Source: Bradysia coprophila
Taxonomy: Eukaryota; Arthropoda; Insecta; Diptera; Sciaridae
Assembly: GCF_014529535.1 (NCBI RefSeq)
Contig: NW_023503493.1
Span: forward strand, 2,418,001 to 2,482,000
Length of the DNA stretch: 64,000 nt
Direction of reading: 5' to 3'
The position numbers and the translations under genes are program-made. The notes under the pieces are model-generated. The model was not told where the DNA came from. It ran no database searches and was given only the letters and a program-made list of their open reading frames with translations. Shown here one piece after another: positions 21,347 through 32,018 of the stretch (within the stretch, counting starts at the first letter, position 1; each line of letters opens with the position of its first letter).

Positions 21347-22860
21347 CTAAACTGCTTCGGCCAAAAATGTGTAATAAGAGTAGATGCTTTTGACAATCTG
21401 CAATTGTGTCCATAAATTTGAAAATGAATTGAGACCAAAACACTATTCAGAATGTACCTGAATTCCAGTGGTGACTGACAGCGGTGCCAACGGTCCAATC
21501 CACAATTCTTGTGCATTCATATTGGAGTTCAATAAGTCCAAAAATATTTTCTGAGAATGCAGATCGTAGGTGTACCACTTGGATTGAACTAGGATGTAGT
21601 ACATCCGATCATTCTAAACCACACTGGACGTGTTAGAAACAATTCACATCAATTAGCACATCATCAACCACTTACTGCGATCGTGACCTTGGTTCCAAAG
21701 CAACAATGGAATAACATTTCCACAAACATACCATACGCAATCCCATAGCCGGGAATCCAATTCTCCTATCATTCATCGAAAGAAATGTGACATACTCTGA
21801 ACCGTCTAGCTAAAAAGACTTACCATTTCGATTTCGTACAGGCAAATAATTTGAGAGATGTATTGTGCCGCAAAGTAATAGAAAATTGTTTCGTCGAAGA
21901 TGTTCTTAACTTCGGCAAGGAAACTATAAATGACGAACGTGTTACTCTCCACCTTCGGGACCAGACTCTCAACAATATGTTACTTATCCTTATCCTGACA
22001 TTTCTGACAAATGTTCCTGAGGAACGAATGTCGCTCCGACAAACTGTTTGTGTTCGTGTTTTCCCAGAGCGCGTCCAGTTGCTTAATATCAAATTCGATA
22101 AGGTCCACTTGAATCGCGTAATTCGATATTGATGCGACAAAATTCATGGCTATAAACATAGATTTCCACACTAGAACCACACCCATCACTGCCATGAAAG
22201 CATTCGCCATTAAGAATCCAGACAACTGCGTCTGATCAATGAAGATAATCTCAATGGGTAGAAGAGACAGATACTCTCCGCGAAGAATGAAGGATTTGAG
22301 CGGATTGTACGAGAACACTAAGAGCGACGACACTTCTACCAGACAAATGAGTTTGTACAAATTCAAATTTCGACGTTGCTGCTTTTCAATTTGTTCGGTC
22401 AAGCTACCGGCTTGTCGAGTAATTTTGAAACTGAAATTGTGTAGAGCCGTCATATTCTTGTTGAATTTTATGAAGCATCTGACTCTTAGAGTGCACTGCA
22501 ATTTGTGGTTCGATTTTAATTTGGTTTTCGCTTCATTTACTACAGCTAAATTACCGATATTCCCCCGCCGTACACAGCAAACACTTCTAAAGTTCGCTTG
22601 TATTCACCATTGAGACAATGGTTGATTTGGGTGTAAACAAACTGTGTCCATGTGAATGAAAGAAGTACAGTCGCAAGCCAATGCCGTAGATTGCGTTTAC
22701 TCGTCCAATCGTAGCTGCATTTCCAACCCAAAACTTTACCGAAAAAGTCAATCAAATTGACAATTTGCTTCAGCGCTTCGCTTTCGTATTTCGTATTATT
22801 GGCTGTGCCATCAACCTTTTTTGAGTTTACTTCTTGAACCAAATCTCTCGTTTTATCCAT
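21347..22860 (-). pseudogene. Odorant receptor (7tm_6), two lesions
   Basis: Insect odorant receptors are ligand-gated channel subunits of seven membrane helices in olfactory neurons. Exons in order: 21824-22860, 21676-21765, 21458-21613 and 21347-21397, with introns of 58, 62 and 60 nt in phase 0. The N-terminus reads MDKTRDLVQEVN; TM-rich segments follow, then CFGTKVTIA. The third exon (SKWYTYDLHSQKIF, GPLAPLSVTTGIQ) and the last (IVKSIYSYYTFL) are typical 7tm_6 C-terminal elements. Two defects: the frame slips at a C5 run on the plus strand (22562-22566; one base appears missing between VYGGG and NLAVVNEAK), and an in-frame TAA (21980-21982) separates CQDKDK from HIVESLVPKVES. With both ignored the protein would be about 444 residues. 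It is a pseudogene, unless the C5 slip is a sequencing error and the stop is read through. Confidence 0.82.
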
Positions 22861-22904
22861 ATTCTAACGATACACTTTAGATATTAAGAATCAAATAGGT
22901 ATAG

Positions 22905-23035
22905 ATCATCTTCAAGGCCGTTTGAAATGTCATCCACATTAAAATAAAACCTCATACAAATGAATGAAACATTTAACGAAACATAAGTGAGGCTAAGTCT
23001 CAAAGTACCGAATCTTGAAGATGATCTATAGGAGT
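22905..23035. repeat. Inverted repeat near the odorant-receptor 5' end
   Basis: TATAGATCATCTTCAAGG at the left is mirrored by CTTGAAGATGATCTATAG at the right. Confidence 0.65.
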
Positions 23036-23073
23036 TTACGTTCACCAATTTGCTCTTGAACATTGAGTATTTA

Positions 23074-23269
23074 CAGAGAGATGCTAATATGACGACTGGG
23101 TCGTTTCAACGAATAGATTGAATGACTTTCAATTTGGTCGGGGGAAAATACATCGAATTTAGTCTAAAAAACCAGCTCATATCTCGCCGCAGGCGTACCA
23201 ACTTCCATTTCTCTGATATTACACATATTCGTCGACACGACGTCCAGTCGTCATATTAGCATCTCTCTG
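23074..23269. mobile_element. hAT-like MITE (CAGAGAGATGC ends), itself invaded
   Basis: Inverted ends CAGAGAGATGCTAATATGAC and GTCATATTAGCATCTCTCTG, flanked by AGTATTTA / AGTATTAA, an 8-bp near-duplication. Near 23180-23220 it contains half of the AGAGAAATGATAAG MITE family (GGCGTACCAACTTCCATTTC). A sister copy is 34216-34391. Confidence 0.75.
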
Positions 23270-23290
23270 AGTATTAATCATTGAAAATGG

Positions 23291-23437
23291 AAGTTTGTTC
23301 CAAGGCCATACGAATTGTCAAGTCAAATTTCTTCCAGAGCACCTCATCAAAATTTATATGAAAACCGATCTCTGTGGATGAACTCGTGTTCGTTCGGCCA
23401 GTGAAAATTCGTATTTACAGTTACTTGGAACAAACCT
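23291..23437. mobile_element. MITE, TAGGTTTGTTCCAAG family (copy 3)
   Basis: Inverted ends AAGTTTGTTCCAAGG and CTTGGAACAAACCT. Confidence 0.75.
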
Positions 23438-23519
23438 AAGCAGTGTCAAAAGAGCGTACAGTGGGAAAAAACCAGTTGATTTAACTGAGCTTGATGGGTG
23501 ATATGTCAAAATGTGTACT

Positions 23520-23632
23520 CCACTCAACAAAAAGTACTCAGTGAGAGAGCGAGCTGTCAAATAAACAAAGCAAAAATTTAAAAACAAAACAGGGTTGTCT
23601 CTTACACGTAGTACTTTTTTTATAAGTGGAAA
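23520..23632. mobile_element. MITE, CACTCAACAAAAAGTACTC family (uninterrupted copy)
   Basis: CACTCAACAAAAAGTACTC, GAGCGAGCTGTCAAATAAAC. Shows the structure that is split at 3013-3245. Confidence 0.65.
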
Positions 23633-23647
23633 ACCAGCTGTACATAT

Positions 23648-24115
23648 ATGTTTGTTCCAATTAACTGTAAACCCGAACTTTGACAACGATTTCATCCACA
23701 GAGATGAACATAACCTAAACGTCAACAAATTTCCAAGGTAAATATAGTGAGGAGGTAATGTCATATATAACCGAATCAGATGTGCGGTGGCACGAAAGTT
23801 CGATACAAACGCCATCTTATCCCTTCGTTGAAAGCAAAAAATGGAATAGAAAGTCGGGCCATCTGTTGTGAGATAGCGAAAATATTTTTATGAAATACAA
23901 GTAAATCGTAGTCAACCATTTAAAAAAAAATATCAATGGCCCCGAACTTATGCGCTAGGCCGCGCGTCTGAATGGCATTACCTCCTCACTATATTTACCT
24001 TGCAAATTTCTTTGTAAATTTTTCGTTAAAATTTTCGTCAACCTGAAAGTTGAGGTCAAGTTCCCTTCTGTGGATGAAATTAAACATTTCGAAATGACAT
24101 TGAAACAAACCTATG
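23648..24115. mobile_element. MITE, TAGGTTTGTTCCAAG family (copy 4), split
   Basis: The two halves (23648-23733 and 24003-24115) are separated by another element. The right end GAAACAAACCTA mirrors the left end. Confidence 0.7.
23734..24002. mobile_element. Element nested in the MITE at 23648-24115
   Basis: Inverted ends CAAGGTAAATATAGTGAGG and CCTCACTATATTTACCTTG; the next AGGTAATG is mirrored as CATTACCT. Confidence 0.78.
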
Positions 24116-24208
24116 GTTATGTTCCAAGGTTATTTGAAATGTCAAAAATCATCTACAGAGATATGAAAATATGTGCAGAGAAAATGAGCAGGCACTTTGT
24201 TCTAGTAT

Positions 24209-24640
24209 CCACGCCATTAGTCGTATAAATTTGTATGTCCGAGAGAGCTTTTTTCTCCTTTGTTATGATCTGTCAGTTTTTTTATTTTGCGATTTAGTAT
24301 GGAAATGAAAACTAAAATTGAGATATCTTTGCTGTTTTAAGTGATTTTTCATATTTTTTTGGACCAAAATGTTCTAAAGTGTGTTTGGAAACGATTGACA
24401 TCAACAAAATAATAAAATAGAAAACAATATTTTCACACAATCTGTTAATGTCAATCGATTCCAAACACACTTTAAAACATTTTGGTCCAAAAAAATATGA
24501 AAAATCACTTAAAACAGCAAAGATATCTCAATTTTAGCTTTCATTTCCATACTAAATCGTAAAATAGAAAAACTGACAGATCGTAGCAAAGGAGAAAAAA
24601 GCTCTCTCTGACGTATAAATTTATACGACTAATGGCGTGG
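24209..24640. repeat. Long palindrome, about 195-nt arms
   Basis: CCACGCCATTAGTCGTATAA at the left is mirrored by TTATACGACTAATGGCGTGG. The arms continue with GAGATATCTTTGCTGTTTTA and CCAAAATGTT, with a loop near 24403-24442. A single transcript would fold into a very long hairpin. Confidence 0.82.
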
Positions 24641-24647
24641 ATTGAAA

Positions 24648-24980
24648 CCCAACAAAATCTCTACGAGAAAAGTGTGACGCAATCTTTGTAGTACAATTTC
24701 TAAAATGAATGATATTGCTAGAGTTGATGCTTTAAATTGTACACCCAATTAGTTCAAACAAGCTGGCTTAGCTTTCCTCATCATCTGCCAAATAATTTTT
24801 AACAAAAAAAAAATTGACTGAAAACAACATAAAGTTAAAAAAAAAAAACTGTGTCGCAAAGGGGCAGATGTTCAGGAACAGACCTATAAGAAAATTTATT
24901 AGCTGAAAGCGATATCATTCATTTTAGAAATTGTACTACAAAGACAGCGTCACACTTTTCTCGTAGAGATATTGTTGGGA
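24648..24980. repeat. Inverted-repeat element, CTACGAGAAAAGTGTGACGC family
   Basis: CCCAACAAAATCTCTACGAG at the left is mirrored by CTCGTAGAGATATTGTTGGG. A further copy begins at 63961 and runs off the window. Confidence 0.75.
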
Positions 24981-24999
24981 TATCACTCGTTTTGGAAGT

Positions 25000-25140
25000 T
25001 GACAAAACTTGACAAAATTTCGAAAAACTTGGCAAAATTTCACAAAATTTGGCAAAATTTCACGAATTTTGAGGAAATTTGAAAATTTGACGAAAATCGA
25101 AAATTTTACGAAAATTGAAGATTTAGTGAAAATCAGCTAC
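25000..25140. repeat. Tandem AAAATTTGGCAAAATTTCAC-type repeat
   Basis: Short degenerate units of 12-15 nt. Similar to 61616-61755, which lies in a comparable context. Confidence 0.55.
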
Positions 25141-25897
25141 CCCGAAAGTGACCAAATAATTCCAGCTGCCCAACATACCACGAAAGTGACAAAATATTTC
25201 TAATTGTCCACCATGTAAACCATAATATTCAAAAACTTTTGAATTTTGACATTTCAACCAAATTACCAACAACTTCACAACACTATCATCGCAAAATGGC
25301 CTGGGATAATGATGAATGAAACTTAAGTTCTAATGGCCTGACTAAGGATCCTGCAAAGTTTCTTGGAGATTGGCCGACTACTTTCCGAGATAGCCCGTCG
25401 ATAGATAGATAGAAACATACAGAGTAAGTTGAAAGATTTTGATTGTTTGGAAAAAGTCAATTTGGTGTATTTTGTATGAAAAGTGACCAATTTCAAAACG
25501 ATGCATCTCCGGTAATTTTAAACCTACATAGTCGAGTGATAGCTCGTTTTGCTCGTATTTGAAAATATGAAAGAATAGGGTTTGTGGTGATATAGGTAAA
25601 GGAAAGAAACTAAAATGTTCGGCTATACAATGTATAGTATACATAGTTGACGCCTCTCAAAAAAAATTCTTCGTCCTTTTTTTGTAGGTTAGACTGCGTC
25701 AACTCCTCCGCTATCGCTCTGGACATGATGTTTGACTGATTTTTTTTTGCAAAATATTGAGCTTAAACACTAACGCCATACAAGAAACAATTAAAACTTC
25801 TCATTTTACACATTAGACACATCAGACAGAGTAAAATAAATCAGGCAGTAGCGGTTCATTTTTGCAATGTCAAATAAGGTACCTAATACACTGTATT
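25141..25897. other. Intergenic, nothing recognised
   Basis: Small ORFs only, without domains. Confidence 0.4.
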
Positions 25898-26600
25898 AAA
25901 CAGCCTCGATGAAGCGGGTAACAGTGGCAGAGTCGTTTTGTCGTTGCGTCATTTTGCGACAAAGTGGTTCAACGAAAAAGTGACAGTTGAGAAAATTCTA
26001 AATTAGATGTTCTGTTTTGATGTGGTTGATTGTGATGATTTTTCGTTTTCTTCGTACAAAAGTATGAAAATTTGTGATTTTATTATCAATAATAAGCTTA
26101 CAACATACTCTGTAGTAAACTTCGTGTATAGTGTTCTCCAAAAAATTAAAATCCGTGTTCAATGTTCTCATAAACATAAACATCCAAGGCTAAATGTTCT
26201 CCAAAAATTTCCTGTGATTGATTTAAATAAGATTTTCTCAGTTCAGGTTTGTGCTGTTGCGAGCATTAGCTATGAACAATTACGGGCGTTAGCTAGGAAC
26301 ATTTTTTTGAATATTATTTTGCACAAAAACCTCAACCCAATCTAATTTAAAGCCTCAAACCAACCTGATTTAAATTAGATTTTATCGTTTCAGACAAGGT
26401 TTGAGCTGTAGTGAGCATTACTTAGGAATATGTTGATTATTTTTTGCATTCAATCAATTAAATCCAATTCTAAAAACTTCACATTCAAAAATGTTGCGCT
26501 AAAAAAAATCCAAATTTTACGACAGAACCACTTTGTCGCATTTTCTCATGTCGCAAATTTCCGTCTCTGCCACTGTTACCCGCTTCATCGAGGCTGTTTA
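25898..26600. mobile_element. 0.7-kb transposon with about 75-bp inverted ends
   Basis: AAACAGCCTCGATGAAGCGG and GGTAACAGTGGCAGAG at the left are mirrored at the right by CTCTGCCACTGTTACC and CCGCTTCATCGAGGCTGTTT. The arms extend to AAGTGGTTC/GAACCACTTTGTCGC. The interior (CATTAGCTATGAACAATTAC) has no recognisable transposase; a 112-codon ORF (26007-26345) is unclassified. Confidence 0.75.
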
Positions 26601-26819
26601 CACTGTATGAAAATGAACTCAAATGAACACCGAAAAACACAAAAGCTACTAGATAATTCAGGTCCGTAGTCAAATCAAGCTTGGTTTACTCAAAACACAA
26701 ACACAAAATTAAACGGCAGCTAAATAATTTACATTTTTTCCCCAGAGTTTAGGTTGAGGGTTCTCTTTGGATGATATGGATGAAGGTATAAATGACGGAC
26801 TTAATCTATTATTAATGAA

Positions 26820-27075
26820 ATGTTCTCAAAAGCGTTGAGGTTATGGGTCTGTGGATGCTCTCTTTCTTTTCCGGCTTGTCAAAAGCATTTTTACAGTACG
26901 ATGGACCAGACCTATTGCGATGAACAATTGAGTGCTATGATTTGAGGGAAGGAAATATAATTCAGACCAGTTATTTTAACTTGCCTTGGGTGATCTGCCA
27001 AAATACATGCGTAAAACTTCAATTACAATTACCCAAAGGCAAGTTATAATCAACTGGTTTTCGGTTTTCGGTTTT
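26820..27075. repeat. MITE fragment and a hairpin
   Basis: 26820-26925 resembles one half of the TAGGTTTGTTCC family. In 26975-27060, CCAGTTATTTTAACTTGCC is mirrored by GGCAAGTTATAATCAACTGG. Confidence 0.5.
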
Positions 27076-27168
27076 CTCGCACTGATCATAACACTGGTCT
27101 ATTTTGACATTTATAATTGATCACTTATGAATGTCAAAAGAGACCAGTTTTGATTAATGATTGTTCAT

Positions 27169-27313
27169 CCAACGCACTTTAAGCATGAGTCAAACTCTAA
27201 ATAGGGCACTGAAACGTGACAGTGTGTCACACAACGGTTAACCACCGTAAAAATACCATTTCATATAAAATAGAGTACTTTCCACTATAATCACTTTCGC
27301 TTGAAGTGCGTCG
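27169..27313. mobile_element. MITE, AACGCACTTCAAGC family (copy 3)
   Basis: Inverted ends CCAACGCACTTTAAGC and GCTTGAAGTGCGTCGG. Confidence 0.7.
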
Positions 27314-28284
27314 GTTCATCACAATAGGTCTGTTCTTCTGATTTCTGTCGGTTGTTTTTCAAAAGAGCCCCTCAGTCCTTCTTATTTCGATCTATGAATT
27401 ACTCGTACTCGTAGTTAATGCTTTGATGCGAGATTAAGGAACACTTCTGATAGACTGGCTATCAACAGATGTGTTAGATTTAACTGTATTTAAATTGAAT
27501 ACCGTGTTGCAGCAATATTACGTCATGACATATGGTATATACCTAACTGAATATTTCATTGCAATAAATAATAAAGTCCAAATTGATTGAGTGTTAGCTT
27601 CGCGGGTGATAACATCGTGCATAAATTTATGAATTAAAATGAATTAAAACCTTTTTGAAATATTGACGATAGAATGGAATAACGAAAAGCACTCAATTTT
27701 TCATTTTACCTGTATTTATGACGTTATTGTTATTCAAGTTTGCCATTTTCCCACTCGTCCTTGTGTTCTTCGAGCGCACATAAATATCAGCTTGGTTGTA
27801 GAAAATATTATTCCCTTGAAAGTCAGGGTCTTACGCCAGAAAATACCGAAGGATGTGGGTAAAAAATGAAGTTCGCTATGATTGAATATGTGGGAAAGTT
27901 AAGAAAAACGTTAAGCGTGGGTAACCGTTTTTCGTTCAAGATACAATAACTTGATTAATTCGATTTTTAGTGTTGAGGAATTCCACCGTGTGGTTGAGCA
28001 AAACTTAAATAGACTCGCGACACCACTTTGTCTTTATGTTCTGGCTTAGGCACACGAGTACTACACGAAACTGTATTCAGTTCCGTTTTGGAGAACCGGC
28101 ACACATGGTCGTCCGGGACCCACGTGGCACACATGGTCGTCCGGGACCCACTAGTCAAATTTCATCTGTCGATGACCAGATTTTAAGCGGTAAACATGTC
28201 TTGTTAGTAAACTACGAACTATCTTGACTATCAAATTTAGCTAGTTTTTCACTCCCTTTACATTTCAGCACAAAATGATTGATG
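27314..28284. other. Intergenic; one 27-bp tandem duplication
   Basis: GGCACACATGGTCGTCCGGG occurs twice in a row near 28098-28152. No gene seen. Confidence 0.45.
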
Positions 28285-28380
28285 TTACAGTTACATGAAG
28301 TATATAACGAGACGTGTACGTATACAAGAGCTTTTTCGAGTGGTAGTACATTTCGAGTTGTATACTTCATGTAGCTGTAA
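28285..28380. repeat. Inverted repeat
   Basis: TTACAGTTACATGAAGTATA mirrored by TATACTTCATGTAGCTGTAA. Confidence 0.65.
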
Positions 28381-28799
28381 GATATACCCGCACGTTAGTA
28401 AGCGGGAGTGACACAAGTCCACTACCAAAAAAGTTTTTAATTTTTTTTGGACAGAAACTTTTTTCTACACTTTAACTTCAACGACCTCTAAACTTAGATA
28501 TTTCGGGCATCCATACGAGTTCAACGAGCTATCACACGTGACAAACGGTTAAGATTTGGCCAAGAATTTCAAAATCATGATTTTTATATGAAAATAAGCA
28601 AAATTTCGTTTTTTTAGATAATAGAAATCGCCTACGTTAAGTTAGGAAAAGTGAATCCAGCAACTCCTAAACGTTTCTATAGATTTTCCTGAAATTTTGG
28701 TTATAAGAATGGAATTTTAAAAAGTTGGATACAACCCATATCTTGGGAGCTGGAGCTCCCTAAAGTCTCATCATCATGGGGATCATTACATATTAACTT

Positions 28800-29150
28800 C
28801 CACTAGGTTGGCTCCCAAATTTTGGCACTTTCTAACTTCCATCGGATTTTTTGATGGATTAGGGTTATTTTCGACATAAGTGAGGTGTTCCAAGGTTGGT
28901 TCCTAAATTTTGGGATGACAGATGATTCCTCTAGCACTTCCTAACTTCCATCGGATTTTTTGATGGATTCGGGTTATTTTCGACATAAGTGAGGTGTTCC
29001 AAGGTTGGTTCCTAAATTTTAGGATGACAGATGATTCCTCTGGCACTTCCTAACTTCCTTCGGATTTTTTGATGGATTTGGGTTATTTTCGAGATGAGTG
29101 AGGTGTTCCAAGATTGGTTTCGAGATTTTAGGACTCAGACTGATTTCTCT
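28800..29150. repeat. 109-bp satellite, about 3.5 units
   Basis: Same unit as 19447-20330 (CTTCCATCGGATTTTTTGA; GTTCCAAGGTTGGTTCC). Confidence 0.8.
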
Positions 29151-29174
29151 AGAATTTTTGACTTCTAGCAGGTT

Positions 29175-29647
29175 TTTTTTCTCTTTATTTAAATATGCGA
29201 AAAAAAAGGCTGCTCACAATGATGCAGCCCGTAAAAAAACGATCTTTTCAAAAATCAAAGGTTACAAAACATAAAAATCATCTACTCTATCCGTTCCCAA
29301 AGTCCCCAAAATACACGCAGCGTTGCCTCTTTGTATCGCAATTGAAATTTTCTGCAATAAATAATCCATTGATCGCGGTTCCCCTGAAGTGGCCTTTATA
29401 ATTTTTCCTAATTTCTCAATGAATTTCTTTGTTTCAGGTCCCATACAGCCTAAAGTCTCGAAAGCTAGAGGAGTAAACAAATAATTTTCTTTTAAACGCT
29501 TATAATGATTGTGTTTAAATCTTTCTGCGTTGTCCGCAATCGACCGCTGTTTCTTGCTAGATTCATTAATGTATGAAGGCGCCAATGTATCTCTTATGGT
29601 TACATCCCAAATAAGAGATTTACCATGACTCCATGGAATCAGGGTCA
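29175..29647 (-). mobile_element. 5'-truncated LINE (non-LTR retrotransposon)
   Basis: Perfect 12-bp target duplication TTCTAGCAGGTT (29163-29174 and 29648-29659), AATAAA and a short poly(A) at the minus-strand 3' end, and an ORF (29262-29648, 128 codons) open from the truncation point. The ORF reads HGKSLIWDVTIRDTLAPSY, ETLGCMGPETKKF, SGEPRSMDYLLQKISIAIQR and GNAACILGTL. From memory this resembles the region C-terminal to the reverse transcriptase in some invertebrate LINE proteins (K.L.WD.T..DTLAPS ... VQRGNAA..LG). No reverse transcriptase domain remains. Confidence 0.8.
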
Positions 29648-30245
29648 TTCTAGCAGGTTGTTTGATGTTGTCGAAATGACATACTTACAAAAGTGGTGAT
29701 ATCAGTCAAAAAACCCTTAAAGGGTTAATGTGACGCAAGTACTTTATCTTACTTACAAAATAACTCATATCGCTGAGGGTGACGCATTGTGCGCCATACG
29801 CAAAAGTTTCAATTTGCGTCACAAGTGGCAGATGTTGAGGAACCTATTGTTAGGAAAATGGTTAAAAATATGTACTGAAAGCATTTAAACGGTAGAAAGC
29901 CGAATCAGCTGCCCCTTGCGAGGCAACAGTTAATTACGTCATTGTTTGAAGATTTTTATTTTGACGAGAGGGAGATTTGTATCCAGAGCCGAAGGCGATA
30001 ATCCCTCGTGGCAAAATAAAAATCTCCAAACAATTACGTAAGGTCTTTTACTTGGGAAGGCCTGCGAAAATTAAAATTATCGCAAGTGTCAACGGTGTGC
30101 CCCCAGTGAAAATTTCATTTTGGCAGGGTGTTGCAAGTAAATTTTGTAAAATTTTCTTGCTGTACGTCTACAAGTAGATGAACGCGCACGGAGGCCCATT
30201 GCGAGTCACATTTTACCCTTTAAGGGTTTTTTAACTGATTTTACT

Positions 30246-30435
30246 ATACACGCGAGGCGAGATTGTGTTGCTTCAAAACATTAAAAGCTCAACCGAACGC
30301 GATTTGCATGGAGGTTTAGGTAATGTCAATGACGTCAATCTATTGAGGTTAAGTACAATTTAACGAGAACATAAGTGGGGTTACGTTGACAAGTTTCGTA
30401 TGATGAACCAGAACAGATTTGAAATAAGGGACACA
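30246..30435. other. Intergenic, nothing recognised
   Basis: AT-rich spacer between two repeat elements. Confidence 0.4.
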
Positions 30436-30550
30436 CTTATGCTTGATTTCCACTTACGCCGTTTACGTTCAGTTTACTCTTTAAACAATAAATAATAGGC
30501 GTGGTTTAGTTAAACGGAGCATAGACGGCGTAAGTGGAAATCAAGCATTA
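30436..30550. mobile_element. MITE, CGCCGTTTACG family (copy 2)
   Basis: TTGATTTCCACTTACGCCG mirrored by CGGCGTAAGTGGAAATCAA; better preserved than 4921-5035. Confidence 0.78.
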
Positions 30551-30659
30551 GAAGAACTTTTCTGATAAATTTGTTTTTTTTTTTATGTTGGTAGCATTGC
30601 GGGGACTAAAATAAGAGGTTTACTTTACTAGTTAGGTAATGTGGCCTTTCCCTCACTAG

Positions 30660-31860
30660 TGAATAGAGGTGTGCGCCGGTCAACTTTTGTTCGGCGGCGG
30701 TTGTAAACATTTATAAAAGTATCGGCGGCGGCGTGAATCGACTGATTTTTTTTTCGGCGGCTCGCTTCGGCGTAATACAATTTTTAACCGGCGGCGGCGG
30801 CGCATTTCGGCGCAAAAATCGGCACTATATGGCGAATTGTTATTACTTTTCGGAAAAGTTTTTTCGCTTCACTCTAGATTTATAATATTTCATTTGAAGA
30901 CCATTCCTAAATATTCAATTTCTTGTTTAGACAAAAAGCGGTTCAAGACATTCTCAGTGAAACTAATACCTCAGAAACCATTTTTTAATTCATCTTGTTG
31001 TTACTCAAATCTCAAATAGCTGTTACCAGAAAAATTGGACATACAAACGGAAAAATAAGAAATTGACTTTCTAATAAACTTTATGTAAAAAGGCCACCAA
31101 TGTTCCACTAATTTCAAGTTCTCAAAATCCAAACCGTCCATATATCTAGTATTCGAGAAAGTCTAATCAGCAACATACCAGACAAAACTTATTTTGCCAG
31201 ATTTTTCGAAATCTGCGCTAGTTTCATACTTTTCCATGGTCAATAAAGAAGAAAGTTGAAAAATCTGACCGTTATTAATTGGTGATATAGAATTACCAAA
31301 ATATTATTTTCTCTTTTTATCAACATCAACGTATACGAGCGCAGCGAAGGAGTTGACTTTACACGCGAGTCCATTTTTCACAAGATACTATCACTTATAT
31401 AGATTTTTCGAATCATTAGTCAAGTATTAGTTGTCTACCATGCGTTCTCATTTTGGACACATGCAATATGTTGGTTTTCCTCACTCAGTTCTATTGTGTT
31501 TTTTGATAATTTTTTTTTCTCGTACTTACAATCGCTAAAACGAACTGGTGTGCAGGTGCATACGTTATTTTGCACCAGCTGGTCACATACAATTCCAAAT
31601 GGGACCAGCTGGTGCAAAATAACGTATGCACACCAGTTCGTTTTAGCGATTGTAGTGAAACAAATTCATTCCCAATTACCTCTACTTTGCGCCGAAAAAT
31701 AAGGAAAAAATAAACCGGCGCCGCAGCGGCGGCGCAGTGTTTTATTTTAACCGGCGGCGGCGCAATTGGCTGAACAATTTAAAATTTCGACCGGCGGCGG
31801 CTGACTATTTACTGAAATTTTCGTCGGCGATCGGCGCGACTGGCGCCGGCGCTCACCTCT
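30660..31860. mobile_element. CGG-rich element with inverted GC-rich ends
   Basis: Left end GAGGTGTGCGCCGGTCAAC then runs of GGCGGCGG; right end GGCGCCGGCGCTCACCTCTAC with CCGGCGGCGG runs. The GC content contrasts sharply with the surrounding AT-rich DNA. The middle (30840-31700) is AT-rich, without a recognised ORF, and contains the hairpin element 31527-31656. Confidence 0.6.
31527..31656. mobile_element. Perfect-arm palindromic MITE (copy 1)
   Basis: Arms of about 50 nt begin TACAATCGCTAAAACGAACT and contain TTATTTTGCACCAGCTGGT; the loop is CACATACAATTCCAAATGG. A second copy is 50757-50879 with the loop in the opposite orientation. Confidence 0.82.
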
Positions 31861-31916
31861 ACTAGTGAAGACCCTTTCCCTCGCTCGTAAAGTAAAACGC
31901 CATACTTTACACGTGA

Positions 31917-32018
31917 AATAATTTGATATCTCGTATCACGATGAGTAAAAGTACCTCGGGCTGAAGCCCTCGAATACTTTTACTCATTTGGATACGAGAT
32001 ATCAAATTACTTCACTGG
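31917..32018. repeat. Palindromic MITE, GATATCTCGTATC family (copy 1)
   Basis: AATTTGATATCTCGTATC mirrored by GATACGAGATATCAAATT; inner GAGTAAAAGTA mirrored. A second copy is at 37741-37845. Confidence 0.8.

Larger units (their letters stand above)
28575..30245. mobile_element. Complex satellite-bearing element (copy 2)
   Basis: Same order of blocks as 19075-20580, with a shorter satellite core (28800-29150, about 3.5 units) and a LINE insertion. On the right, AACCCTTAAAGGGTTAA.GTGACGC (about 29705) is mirrored near 30200-30240 (GTCACATTTTACCCTTTAAG). An inner hairpin at 29945-30030 pairs ATTTTTATTTTG with CAAAATAAAAATCT. Confidence 0.6.

Noticed and set aside
22239-22613. 124-codon plus-strand ORF
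   Set aside because: Antisense shadow of the long odorant-receptor exon.
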